In this document: positions 9,876 to 17,966 of the stretch, piece by piece | Position numbering within the stretch: position 1 is the stretch's first letter | Layout: each line of letters opens with the position of its first letter | Translations under genes and position numbers: made by a program | Notes under the pieces: generated by a model | What the model was told of the DNA's origin: nothing | Database searches by the model: none | What the model saw: the letters and a program-made list of their open reading frames with translations, nothing else | Origin: an uncultured Bacteroidia bacterium | GTDB lineage: Bacteria; Bacteroidota; Bacteroidia; Bacteroidales; Prolixibacteraceae | DNA length: 64,000 bases | Assembly: GCA_903897145.1 (NCBI GenBank) | Contig: CAIUAN010000038.1 | Span: 62,001 to 126,000 of the forward strand | Direction of reading: 5' to 3'

Positions 9876-9931
9876 TTTATTGCCACACCCTAGTGATTAT
9901 AGTTAAAGTTACCTTTTTCAGTGGCAATAAA
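9876..9931. repeat. 11-bp perfect inverted repeat in front of the helicase gene
   Basis: TTTATTGCCAC (9876-9886) and GTGGCAATAAA (9921-9931) are exact reverse complements separated by 34 bp. The spacer holds a promoter-like TAACTTTA on the minus strand. It could be a paired operator or a 5'-leader hairpin that overlaps the alternative GTG start. Confidence 0.5.
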
Positions 9932-9960
9932 GCGACCTATTATTTTGATAATACGACGGC

Positions 9961-11226
9961 TTAGCGTTTACTAAGAATATTAGCTTCATACGCTTGTATA
10001 TCAGCCACATAATCTAAGCCAACGGCAACTCCATTATCTAAGCAATATTTATCATATACAGCTCCAAAAAGCATTGTTTTAAGTCCTTCTAGGTAAGCAA
10101 GGCGTTCAAAACTTTTGCCTTTTTCTTCATATTGTTTAATCATTTCTGTTGGCTCTAAGAGTGCAAAAAGAAAAGCTTGCTGCGCTGCTCGCGTGCCGAT
10201 GACATAGGCTCCAATTCTGTTTAGACTGCCATCAAAGAAGTCTAAGCCCACATTGACACGACCAAGCGCATTGCAACGGATAACTTCTTGAGCAATTAAC
10301 ATGATCTCTTCATTAAAAGTGACCACATGATCACTATCCCAACGAATACCACGAGTTACATGCAAAAGCAATTCATCTAAATACAATAGGCATGATGAGA
10401 TCTTATCGCCTACTTGTTCTGTCGGGTGAAAATGACCATTATCTAGACAAAGAAGGGTATTGTTTTGAATCGCATAACCTAAGTAAAACTCATGTGAGCC
10501 GACCACCATTGCTTCAGAACCGATGCCAAAAAGCTTGCATTCGATTGCATCTTTAAGGTATTCCTTCGGGTATTTATCAGCAAAAATCTCATCGAGTGAT
10601 TTCTTTAGGATCGCACGGTGACCGCCTCTATCGACAGGCACATCTTTGGATCCATCAGGGATCCATAAATTATGAACGCAAGGAGATCCTTGTTGCTTGC
10701 CCATCTCTGCACCAATCTGCCGACATCTCTTAACATGATCGACCCAGAACTTACGAATTGATTCGTTCTTACTCGAAAGGGTAAACCCATCATTTGATTT
10801 TGGATGGGAAAAACAGGAGGCATTAAAGTCAAGACCAATATCCAATTTCTTGGCCCAGTCTATCCAGCCTTGAAAATGTTTTAATTCAATTTGATCACGA
10901 TCGACCAGTTGACCAGCAAAATCGCCGTAGATAGCATGCAGGTTTAAGCGTTGTTTGCCTGGCAATAACGACATCGTTTTTTCCAAGTCCGATTTCATTT
11001 CAACAATCGAACGAGCTTTCCCAGGGTAGTTTCCAGTAACCTGAATACCGCCTCCTCCAAGGGATGAATCAGGTTTTTCGAAGCCACCAACATCATCTGC
11101 TTGCCAGCAATGAAGACTGATCTTGACATCTTTCATTTTTGCAATTGCGGCATCTGTATCAACACCTAAAGATGCATATTGCTCTTTAGCCAACTCGTAT
11201 GCACGAAGCACAAATTCCTTTTTCAT
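9961..11226 (-). CDS. rhaA: L-rhamnose isomerase
   Basis: A 421-aa cytoplasmic enzyme that converts L-rhamnose to L-rhamnulose, step one of the phosphorylating rhamnose pathway. Similarity to E. coli RhaA runs the whole length: ISLHCWQADDVGGFE, TGNYPGKARS, LNLHAIYGDF, LDFNASCFSHPKS, IWIPDG-type LWIPDGSKD, and the metal-site blocks LCLDNGHFHPTE and RWDSDHVV. Length is normal (E. coli 419). It is the last gene of rhaT-rhaM-rhaA, 20 bp after rhaM. Its kinase partner rhaB lies 46 kb away at 57566. Confidence 0.96.
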   Translation of the reverse strand: MKKEFVLRAYELAKEQYASLGVDTDAAIAKMKDVKISLHCWQADDVGGFEKPDSSLGGGGIQVTGNYPGKARSIVEMKSDLEKTMSLLPGKQRLNLHAIYGDFAGQLVDRDQIELKHFQGWIDWAKKLDIGLDFNASCFSHPKSNDGFTLSSKNESIRKFWVDHVKRCRQIGAEMGKQQGSPCVHNLWIPDGSKDVPVDRGGHRAILKKSLDEIFADKYPKEYLKDAIECKLFGIGSEAMVVGSHEFYLGYAIQNNTLLCLDNGHFHPTEQVGDKISSCLLYLDELLLHVTRGIRWDSDHVVTFNEEIMLIAQEVIRCNALGRVNVGLDFFDGSLNRIGAYVIGTRAAQQAFLFALLEPTEMIKQYEEKGKSFERLAYLEGLKTMLFGAVYDKYCLDNGVAVGLDYVADIQAYEANILSKR

Positions 11227-11246
11227 AACCGATTCGTTTAAACTTA

Positions 11247-11561
11247 TTATTCTAAATAAAAAACCTCGTCTAGCGCAGACATAACAGGCGAATTATCTGG
11301 ATTTACAACCATGATATCCGCCATATAGGCCCACCATTTTTCAATTATAATATGACTTCCCATATCCTGTGATGAGATATTACCTTCTTGCTTTTGAACA
11401 GCAAAAAGCGTATTCGATGACTCATCAAAAAATATCGAATAATCATAAATTCCAGAACTCCTTAAAAGCTCTTTGATCTCTGGCCAGATCTCATCGTGAC
11501 GCTTGCGATATTCTGCAGCGTAACCCTCTTTAAGCTGCATCTTAAATGCAAATCTTTTCAT
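11247..11561 (-). CDS. rhaM: L-rhamnose mutarotase
   Basis: A 104-aa RhaM/YiiL-type dimeric alpha/beta-barrel protein that interconverts the anomers of L-rhamnose and so feeds the isomerase. Signature: MKRFAFKMQLKEGYAAEY, the catalytic His in RKRHDEIWPEI, and the conserved EKWWAYMADIM near the end. Full length. It sits 6 bp after rhaT and 20 bp before rhaA, so translational coupling is likely. Confidence 0.96.
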   Translation of the reverse strand: MKRFAFKMQLKEGYAAEYRKRHDEIWPEIKELLRSSGIYDYSIFFDESSNTLFAVQKQEGNISSQDMGSHIIIEKWWAYMADIMVVNPDNSPVMSALDEVFYLE

Positions 11562-11567
11562 TATTCG

Positions 11568-12623
11568 CTATTGAATAGAGTTGCCTATTCCCACAATAAA
11601 CACAGAAAGCAATATTACAGCAATTCCAACGACAATCGTCCGAGATGTCTTTTTAGAAACGCCTTTCCACTCTTTATTGTAGAAACCCCACATATTAGCC
11701 GTTAAAATAATTGTTGACATATGAAGAATCCAAGAACTAGCACCATTACCAAGCTTACTCTCTCCCATTCCATAAAAGAAGAATTGCATAAACCATGCCG
11801 TTCCAGCCAATGCTGAGAAGAAATAATTAGACGCCAAAGGTGATTTTATATTGGTATAGTCACCAAAGGTATGATTGCGAAAGTTTAAGATCATGCACCA
11901 GATTAAGTTTGTGGTTAAGCCACCCCATAATAGGACCACAAAGGTTACGTTATTTTGGAATAATGGGTTAAATCCAGCCTTAACAGCGGCTTCAGCCATT
12001 GGTTTGCCAGCTTCAATTCCAAAGTTAAAAAACGAACTTAATATCCCAGAGATAACGGCTATTAAGAGACCTTTAGTTAAGCTAAATTCAGCTACACTTG
12101 CTTGACTAGCCTCGGCAGAGATCTCTTTCTCCTTTAACATTCCCGCACGGCCAGATATTGCAATCCCAGTTAGACAAACAACCACACCTAATAGCACCAG
12201 CTGACCTCCTGAATGCGAAATCATTTGAGTAAAGGAGACCTTACCAGCGGTCTGAACAAAGCTATAGTAGATTGATGGAACCAATGCCCCAAAAGCGGAG
12301 CAAAACCCAAGCGTTACAGAGTTTCCTAATGACATCCCTAGATATCGCACACCTAAACCATAAGTCAAGCCGCCAATACCCCAAATAAGCCCCATAGCAA
12401 ATGTCATCGCTAAGATTCCGAATGAAGTAGCTTGTATGATCTCTGCAAAGCCTGGAACAGTAAACCATGCGGCGAGAGGTGGAACGATTAACCACGAAAA
12501 AAGCCCTCCAATAATCCAATAACTCTCCCATGCCCAAGTCTTTACCTTTTTAAATGGCATGTAAAAACTCCCCGACGCAAACCCGCCAATCGAGTGAAAG
12601 AAAACACCTAATAATGCTTGCAT
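11568..12623 (-). CDS. rhaT: L-rhamnose/proton symporter
   Basis: A 351-aa inner-membrane protein of the RhaT family (drug/metabolite transporter superfamily) with about ten hydrophobic helices. Family hallmarks are FFHSIGGFASGSFYMPFKKV at the N-terminus, WGIGGLTYGLGVRYLGMSLGNS and the cytoplasmic loop before LTKGLLIAVISGILSSFFNFG. It imports L-rhamnose with H+ or Na+. It is the first gene of the operon, and a palindrome abuts its presumed promoter at 12700-12727. Confidence 0.95.
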   Translation of the reverse strand: MQALLGVFFHSIGGFASGSFYMPFKKVKTWAWESYWIIGGLFSWLIVPPLAAWFTVPGFAEIIQATSFGILAMTFAMGLIWGIGGLTYGLGVRYLGMSLGNSVTLGFCSAFGALVPSIYYSFVQTAGKVSFTQMISHSGGQLVLLGVVVCLTGIAISGRAGMLKEKEISAEASQASVAEFSLTKGLLIAVISGILSSFFNFGIEAGKPMAEAAVKAGFNPLFQNNVTFVVLLWGGLTTNLIWCMILNFRNHTFGDYTNIKSPLASNYFFSALAGTAWFMQFFFYGMGESKLGNGASSWILHMSTIILTANMWGFYNKEWKGVSKKTSRTIVVGIAVILLSVFIVGIGNSIQ

Positions 12624-12699
12624 AATTATTCTATAAGTTTAGTTAGCTTTATATCTGACCACCCGATGGTTAGTTACAAATCGAGTTATTTAATCGTCG

Positions 12700-12727
12700 G
12701 CAAGATACTAAATCATTGATGATTTAG
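12700..12727 (-). promoter_or_regulatory. Candidate rhaTMA promoter with abutting 8-4-8 palindrome
   Basis: CTAAATCA (12708-12715) and TGATTTAG (12720-12727) form a perfect inverted repeat with a 4-bp spacer. On the minus strand it is followed directly by TATCTTGC (12707 to 12700), one step away from the TAnnTTTG -7 consensus. The expected start is near 12694, about 70 nt before the rhaT ATG. The palindrome occupies the -33 region, a natural repressor or activator site. The regulator is not in the window. Confidence 0.5.
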
Positions 12728-12797
12728 CCATGTAGACATTCAATTTTTCACGATATTTTATCGCAAAAATTTCTACTTTGATTTTGGAGCAAAACAA

Positions 12798-12837
12798 ACG
12801 TGTGAATCCTACCTTAGAAAAGGTCAAATGCACACGT
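12798..12837. other. Nested stem-loop between rhaT and the GH172 gene
   Basis: An outer stem ACGTGTG / CACACGT (12798-12804 with 12831-12837) encloses an inner stem ACCTT / AAGGT (12811-12815 with 12820-12824, loop AGAA). Symmetric 6-nt internal loops separate the two. On the minus strand it lies 18 bp after the GH172 stop and is followed by TTTGTTTTG, so it may be that gene's terminator. Confidence 0.45.
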
Positions 12838-12855
12838 CAATCTAAATTCACTAAT

Positions 12856-14001
12856 TTAATTAACCTCTAAATCATCTTTCGAAGGAAGTTTAGGAAAAGG
12901 TTGATGAGGTTCAGTTTGATACCAAAAAGCGACTGAAGCCACATCATCTTGCAAAGGAAGATAGCGGCCACCGCTTCTCCATCCCAAGGCCTGAATGGTA
13001 ACTTTCAAATTATTTTCGAACCGAATTGGATCGGTGATATGCCAACGATAGAGTCCAAATCGCAAGCTTGGGTGGTAGGCAGCATCTGGCAGAATAACTT
13101 GATGCAAACCTGAGTAAGGAGAGCAAAACTCCGTATATTTTCCATTTCGATCAAAATTATAAGATCCACAGAAGTAATCTTCTAGACCAGTTCCGCAAAT
13201 AGTTGGAAAAGTTTTATCATCATCCATAAAGAATTTTATTTCCCCTTCTCCCCACCAGCCATTATTTTTTGATTGCCATGCCAAATAAGTTCCTACATAT
13301 TGTCCTTTACCTTTTATTTGGTCAACTATGGTATATACATCTTTATATTTAATTGGATTAGTCCGACGAAACTGAGCATGAAAATAGGATGCATTTTGTG
13401 GAACATCTGTCAAACTATAGTCAATTTGATAATAGACACTCATTGGTTTATCCCCAATATTCTCCATCGTAATCTTGCATTTCTTGCGGAAAGGCATCTG
13501 CCAATAGCAATTGAAAGCACTACCAGGGTTTACGCAGACCGCCAATGACTGTAAAGGAGAGTATTGCCCCCATCCCATTCCAAAGAAATCTCCAACTGGA
13601 CATTCTACCGAAGGCTCCTTTTCATCATCCCAATAGATTCGTAAGATTGAAAAACGCCAATTTCCGGTTGGAGTCATCCAGATATGCTCTATTGAACCTT
13701 CACCATCAATCTGCGCAAGTGTGAAGGTCTGACCTTTGGCTATGTTGACATATGGATTTACTTTCCACCCTTGACCAAGATCACGGGCAGCATCAGAAGC
13801 CGCCCCTTCACCAAGCTTGGCCATACCTCCTTGACCTTTCTCTCCAGTAAAATTCTCTGGACTTATGGAGCGACTTTTCGCATTAGAGAGCAGATATAAG
13901 TTATTAAGACCATTTTGCATCCCATTGTATGCTGAATTCTGAGCCATTAATCCAATGCCGAATGGCACTATAAGAATTAAAATCAATACAAATTTTCTCA
14001 T
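12856..14001 (-). CDS. Secreted DUF2961 protein, GH172 family
   Basis: A 381-aa protein with a signal peptide (MRKFVLILILIVPFGIGLMA). The DUF2961 core carries EGEIKFFMDDD (acidic pair near residues 252-254) and the hallmark GTGLEDYFCGSYNF (Glu near 274), spaced as in GH172 enzymes. Characterised GH172 members act on difructose dianhydride and on D-arabinofuranosides. The substrate here is unknown. It lies upstream of the rhamnose operon on the same strand but is separated by 232 bp containing a hairpin and a promoter-like site. ATG 14001 was chosen over the 14037 start because it gives a clean signal peptide. Confidence 0.85.
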   Translation of the reverse strand: MRKFVLILILIVPFGIGLMAQNSAYNGMQNGLNNLYLLSNAKSRSISPENFTGEKGQGGMAKLGEGAASDAARDLGQGWKVNPYVNIAKGQTFTLAQIDGEGSIEHIWMTPTGNWRFSILRIYWDDEKEPSVECPVGDFFGMGWGQYSPLQSLAVCVNPGSAFNCYWQMPFRKKCKITMENIGDKPMSVYYQIDYSLTDVPQNASYFHAQFRRTNPIKYKDVYTIVDQIKGKGQYVGTYLAWQSKNNGWWGEGEIKFFMDDDKTFPTICGTGLEDYFCGSYNFDRNGKYTEFCSPYSGLHQVILPDAAYHPSLRFGLYRWHITDPIRFENNLKVTIQALGWRSGGRYLPLQDDVASVAFWYQTEPHQPFPKLPSKDDLEVN

Positions 14002-14090
14002 GAGTAGAAAGTTATTAGTTTGTTTTAAAACTAACAACTTTTTTACTTCCGAACAATAGTAGGAATAGCCTTTTTCATAAATCTAACAGG

Positions 14091-14534
14091 TCAGAATTTA
14101 ATTGTTGTGACCATGTTAATTTTAGAAGTTATAGAGTTTGAAATCAAACAAGCAGCCTCCGATTTTTGAAGCACACGCTCAGCTCTCTCGCTATCTTTTT
14201 CATCTTTTAGTACGACGGTAGGCTCAAGAAGAATTTCACTCATCAGAAACTTTCCTTCTATCTGCTCTAGCTTCCCACTAGATTTGCACGAAAATGAAAC
14301 AAATTCCAATTTCGAATTTTCAGCAATAGCCAGAAAAGTTGTCATCAAACAACTACTAACAGCGGCTGTAAAGAGATGTTCAGGCGACCAATATCCAGCA
14401 ATTCCATTCGGAAATTCAGGTGGAGTAGTTACAATAATAGTCTTATCATCTGCTAATCCTATTTCTGGCGATGATAACTGACCCATACGGGTGTTTTTCC
14501 AGTTTACGTCTACCTTATAAAAATGTGGTTCCAT
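14091..14534 (-). CDS. OsmC family protein
   Basis: A 147-aa OsmC/Ohr-fold protein starting MEPHFYKVDVNWKNTRMG. The family pattern PPEFPNGIAGYWSPEHLFTAAVSSCLMTTFLAIA holds the first redox Cys in SSCL, and a second Cys lies in SEAACLISNS, as in peroxide-reducing OsmC proteins. The ATG at 14534 lies 4 bp after the rhodanese stop; an upstream start at 14645 would overlap the rhodanese gene out of frame and was rejected. With the rhodanese it forms a two-gene sulfur/peroxide stress unit. Confidence 0.9.
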   Translation of the reverse strand: MEPHFYKVDVNWKNTRMGQLSSPEIGLADDKTIIVTTPPEFPNGIAGYWSPEHLFTAAVSSCLMTTFLAIAENSKLEFVSFSCKSSGKLEQIEGKFLMSEILLEPTVVLKDEKDSERAERVLQKSEAACLISNSITSKINMVTTIKF

Positions 14535-14538
14535 GGGG

Positions 14539-14850
14539 TTAAATTTTTGATTGTAAACTAGACCATCCACCACCATTATAAACTTCATTAATGCCATTTG
14601 AAGACAGTATGCTCTTTGCTGAGGCACTGCGCATACCAGAAGCACAGCAAGTAATAATTGGCTTTTTCTTATCCTTTAGTTTTTTTATGTTTTGGGCCAA
14701 TTGATCGACTGGGATATTAATTGAACCACTGATATGCCCACCAGCATATTCGCCTTTACTTCGAACATCAATAATAAGGGCACCATTTTTCACAAGCTGA
14801 GCATAATCCGTTTTTTCGGTGCTGAATAAATTTTTAATTGATTCAAACAT
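14539..14850 (-). CDS. Rhodanese-like single-domain protein
   Basis: A 103-aa single rhodanese domain. It contains LIIDVRSKGEYAGGHISGSINIP and the active loop CCASGMRSASA, with the sulfur-accepting Cys after the TC of ITCCASG. No clear signal peptide, so probably cytoplasmic. It moves sulfane sulfur and is probably co-translated with OsmC. A Crp/Fnr-like palindrome sits upstream at 14983-14996, next to the regulator gene. Confidence 0.92.
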   Translation of the reverse strand: MFESIKNLFSTEKTDYAQLVKNGALIIDVRSKGEYAGGHISGSINIPVDQLAQNIKKLKDKKKPIITCCASGMRSASAKSILSSNGINEVYNGGGWSSLQSKI

Positions 14851-14952
14851 GATTGTTTATTTTTTAGATGAATAACAACGAAACAATCAAACTTTGAACT
14901 CTTTAAGAATTGGAAGAATCTCAAAAGAATCATTTAAGTTTAATTTCAGAGG

Positions 14953-14996
14953 CAAAAATAGGGACACCAACAAGAACTGTCAGTGATATAGATCAC
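14953..14996 (-). promoter_or_regulatory. Rhodanese-osmC promoter with Crp/Fnr-type site
   Basis: GTGAT-ATAG-ATCAC (14983-14996) is a perfect two-fold site matching the FNR core TTGAT-N4-ATCAA except at the outermost bases. On the minus strand TATTTTTG (14960 to 14953) matches the -7 consensus TAnnTTTG. The site centre (14989.5) lies about 42 bp before the expected start near 14947, the class II activator position. The left half overlaps the stop codon of the crp-like gene. Confidence 0.6.
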
Positions 14997-15604
14997 ACAA
15001 GCTGAATTCTATTTCGATAAAGGACGATTAGGCCATCTTTCTCCATTTGTTTTAGGACTCGACTAACCGCCTCGCGTGAGATGCCAAGATCATCGGAGAG
15101 TTGTTGATGCGTCACACGAATATCCTTAGACTGAAATAAAATGGATTTTTGTCGAAGTAGAGTCAATAGCCGAGCATCGACTTTCTGAAAAGCAACTGAA
15201 TTAACAACATCGAGCAACTCTTCAAACCGTTTTTGATAAAGAGTAAAAATAAAATCGGACCATTCTGGAAATTCTCGAATCCATTCGCTAGCCTTGGCGA
15301 TAGGAATGAGTAATATTTCGGCATCTTCTTCAATGATGGCAGTAATCTTGCTGGTGTCGTTATGCAAAGCAGCTAAAAACGACATGATACAACTCTCCGC
15401 AGGTTTAATGTAATACAAAAGCAGCTCTCGACCTTCAGCATCAGTCTTAATAACCTTAATACTGCCAGAAAGCACGATTGGTATGGTTTTAATGTAAGCA
15501 TCAACATTTAAAATGGTAGTTCCAGCTTGAAAGCTTTTTACCTGCCCTGAGTCGTAAACGGCTTGATTTAACAGCGTTTTAAATAGCTCTGGATTCGCTT
15601 CCAT
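14993..15604 (-). CDS. Crp/Fnr family transcriptional regulator
   Basis: A 203-aa protein with a cNMP-binding-type beta-barrel at about residues 10-125 (ILNVDAYIKTIPIVLSGSIKV, then LLYYIKPAESCIMSFLAAL) and a C-terminal winged helix (THQQLSDDLGISREAVSRV) ending in LIVLYRNRIQLV. No N-terminal Cys cluster for an Fe-S centre, so it is not a classical oxygen-sensing FNR; the Cys in ESCIMS is of the type seen in thiol- or NO-responsive members. ATG 15604 follows the methyltransferase stop by 7 bp. It probably controls the rhodanese-osmC pair. Confidence 0.9.
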   Translation of the reverse strand: MEANPELFKTLLNQAVYDSGQVKSFQAGTTILNVDAYIKTIPIVLSGSIKVIKTDAEGRELLLYYIKPAESCIMSFLAALHNDTSKITAIIEEDAEILLIPIAKASEWIREFPEWSDFIFTLYQKRFEELLDVVNSVAFQKVDARLLTLLRQKSILFQSKDIRVTHQQLSDDLGISREAVSRVLKQMEKDGLIVLYRNRIQLV

Positions 15605-15611
15605 TCTATAT

Positions 15612-16223
15612 TTATTTTTTTCGTCCCACAAATCGAATGACAGATCCAGTTCCAACATGGCATAGACCCTCATTCAGTTCAATTACGTTTTCGCGAAGCT
15701 GAATAATTTCAAAATTATCGAAATCAGATTTTATTTCCTCGATTGAAAACAGCATATCTAAATCATCAGGGCCACCAACAGATGGGTTATTTCTGCGCAA
15801 CGGAAGATGGTTCTTACTAAACGCCTCAAAAATTACAAGTCCACCCTGCTTAAGATAAGACTGAAGAACACGATGGCAATCAGATTTTGTGGCAGCGGAA
15901 AAATGGGCATAAATAAGCGCTATTGCATCAAATTGATCCTGCTCATATGAGATCTGATCTAATTCGGCTACTTGATAATCAATTGATACTTGGTGTTTGT
16001 CTGCTAGTAATTGAGCTTTCTTTTTTCCTTCCTCGCTCATATCAAATGCAAAGACGTCCCAACCTAATGTGGCAGCATAAACAGCATTACGACCTTCTCC
16101 TTCAGCCGGAAAAAGAATTTTCCCAACTGGTATATGTTTTAATGAACTGCGAAGAAATTCGTTTGAGGTTTCACCATAGGCAAAATCAACCTGACTGTAA
16201 CGCTCATTCCATTTTTCTTTCAT
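15612..16223 (-). CDS. Class I SAM-dependent methyltransferase (TehB-like)
   Basis: A 203-aa cytoplasmic protein with a Rossmann methyltransferase fold: motif I ILFPAEGEGRNAVYAA, the acidic residue after strand 2 in VFAFDMSEEGKKKA, and motif post-II FDAIALIYAHF. TehB/thiopurine methyltransferase-like proteins detoxify metalloids or small thiols; the exact substrate is unknown. It is first in an apparent operon with the Crp/Fnr gene. The 9-mer AACTGTCAG upstream (16270-16278) also occurs beside the rhodanese promoter. Confidence 0.85.
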   Translation of the reverse strand: MKEKWNERYSQVDFAYGETSNEFLRSSLKHIPVGKILFPAEGEGRNAVYAATLGWDVFAFDMSEEGKKKAQLLADKHQVSIDYQVAELDQISYEQDQFDAIALIYAHFSAATKSDCHRVLQSYLKQGGLVIFEAFSKNHLPLRRNNPSVGGPDDLDMLFSIEEIKSDFDNFEIIQLRENVIELNEGLCHVGTGSVIRFVGRKK

Positions 16224-16375
16224 CGTTTCGAATTAAGTATAATATTTTGAAATTCGGTTCGTAACAATCAACTGTCAGGTTGGTAAAATTACGCTACTTA
16301 TTCTGAAAATTAGATGTTATTTTGCATTTCTAATTTATTCTATTGATCACCAAAGTGAAACAAAAATAAATCAAT

Positions 16376-16609
16376 ATGAAATCAACTAACAAACCAGACA
16401 AAGAAACTTATGAGATCTGGCGCAATGACCCAAAGAATTGGAAGCTAGGGATATTTTATTTCAATAAATTAGATCGGCGAATTTTTCCGCCAAAGAGAAT
16501 GCAAGGAATGGGTTGGACGGTAAATTTTGCGAATCCATTATCAATCCTTAGTCTTGTTGGGTTGGTTATTGCAATAATCGCCCTGGCAACTATTTTTCAA
16601 ACAAATTAA
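16376..16609 (+). CDS. Small DUF5808-type membrane protein
   Basis: A 77-aa protein. The block NWKLGIFYFNKLDRRIFPPKRMQGMGWTVNFANP is the DUF5808 pattern (positions about 21-54), followed by one transmembrane helix (ILSLVGLVIAIIALATIF). Such domains occur in small membrane proteins of unknown function. It stands alone between divergently and convergently oriented neighbours. Confidence 0.8.
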   Translation: MKSTNKPDKETYEIWRNDPKNWKLGIFYFNKLDRRIFPPKRMQGMGWTVNFANPLSILSLVGLVIAIIALATIFQTN

Positions 16610-16677
16610 TTCATAGATTGTTGAACTTAATCTTTTTAAGTTCGAAGGATGACCAATAACAGATTTATACAGCTTGA

Positions 16678-17907
16678 TCAATCGTATTTACGTGGAATAA
16701 ACCATCGCTCCCAAAGGCAGAATCCAAGATTTAGTTTACAGTAATTCTCAAGGATCAACTGGCTCTGAAGAGAACCTTGTTTGCCTATTTCCATAGAAAT
16801 ATTCAAGGAATTACGATCTTTGCGAATTGGCATTGAAACACCAAATGTAGCGGCATAACTATTTATCTGAACCCCTGAAACAACAAGGTAACCTGTTTGG
16901 TACAAGGCACCAAAACGATATCTTTTAACTTGTCCTAATCGTTGAATATCATATTTCGGTGCTAACTCAACGCCTACGTGGTAGGTCTCATTTACGGCCA
17001 ATCCTTTTACATCTAAATTAACGGATGCTTTTCGATAATCACTTCGAGTATAATCAGCTGCGACAATGTACTTCCTATCAAGCTCCAATGACATACCAAG
17101 TCCTCCTTTAAAAGGCAATTCAAGTTGGCTATGTTTGTTCACTTCACTTAGAACTAATGTTGTACCGGAAGTAACGGATAAGTTTGAAGACCCATTCAGA
17201 TAACTACTTAATTCGGCTGTTCCTCCCAGTGTCAAGAAAGTCTTTTCGTTAAGCTTAGTATGATATTGAAAACCTGGTTTTAAGGTTGCGCCGATGTAGT
17301 TGATGTTATCAACTCTAGTTATTGTAGAGCCCATAGGAGGAAGATCAACATTTGTTTCCATCATATTACCCCAAATTGCAGATGACCGAAGTCCGATAGA
17401 TAAATGCTTCGCAGCAGCAACACCTATTGAGAAGGATGCTTCAGTTAAACCTCCATTACCCGAATATTTCACTGGATAGCTCATGGTAGTTCCATCGAGA
17501 CTCTTGGTGCTATAAATGGTATAGCCTACGTTACTTTTAGGATTTAAAGCAAAGCTAACTCCAATTTTTCTATTGATAGGAAAAGCCAATGCGGCCCAAC
17601 TAAGGTTTCCATTAAGTACTTTAACTGAATTAATATTATTCTTAAGTTCGGTATATCTCATATTTATTCCAGCGTCAGTGGCCAAACTTTGAGGTGGCAA
17701 AGCTGTCAAAGAGGCAGGATTAGCAAGGTTTATGAAGATATCGGACCTTAAAGCATTTCCAGCTCCACCCATACCAAAATTTCTAGTCCCATCAGAAGTC
17801 TCAAGTTCGCCTATCCCAAAAACAGAATACGGAGAATTCGTGTTATTCTGTCCAAAAGAAATAAAAGCAGACAGTGTAAATATGATTATTAAGGCTATCC
17901 TTCTCAT
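16678..17907 (-). CDS. Predicted outer-membrane beta-barrel protein
   Basis: A 409-aa protein with a signal peptide (MRRIALIIIFTLSAFISFGQ) and a start of the mature chain (NSPYSVFGIGELE) shared by a widespread Bacteroidota OMP family. Alternating strand patterns run through the whole protein. The region FGMGGAGNALRSDIFINLANPASL resembles the N-terminal plug of FadL/PorV-like barrels. Function unknown. It follows the DUF4270 lipoprotein gene by 59 bp and the two probably form one unit. Confidence 0.7.
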   Translation of the reverse strand: MRRIALIIIFTLSAFISFGQNNTNSPYSVFGIGELETSDGTRNFGMGGAGNALRSDIFINLANPASLTALPPQSLATDAGINMRYTELKNNINSVKVLNGNLSWAALAFPINRKIGVSFALNPKSNVGYTIYSTKSLDGTTMSYPVKYSGNGGLTEASFSIGVAAAKHLSIGLRSSAIWGNMMETNVDLPPMGSTITRVDNINYIGATLKPGFQYHTKLNEKTFLTLGGTAELSSYLNGSSNLSVTSGTTLVLSEVNKHSQLELPFKGGLGMSLELDRKYIVAADYTRSDYRKASVNLDVKGLAVNETYHVGVELAPKYDIQRLGQVKRYRFGALYQTGYLVVSGVQINSYAATFGVSMPIRKDRNSLNISMEIGKQGSLQSQLILENYCKLNLGFCLWERWFIPRKYD

Positions 17908-17966
17908 TCAAAAATTATATTAAATAGGTATTGAGTTGACGGAAGATTAAAAATGTATACAAGAAA

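Noticed and set aside
14535-14645. Longer OsmC start overlapping the rhodanese gene
   Set aside because: It would overlap the rhodanese reading frame by 107 bp; ATG 14534 gives the family N-terminus and a 4-bp gap.
16623-16643. Hairpin GAACTTA / TAAGTTC between the DUF5808 and OMP genes as a terminator
   Set aside because: No T tract on either strand after the stem; only a weak chance-level structure.
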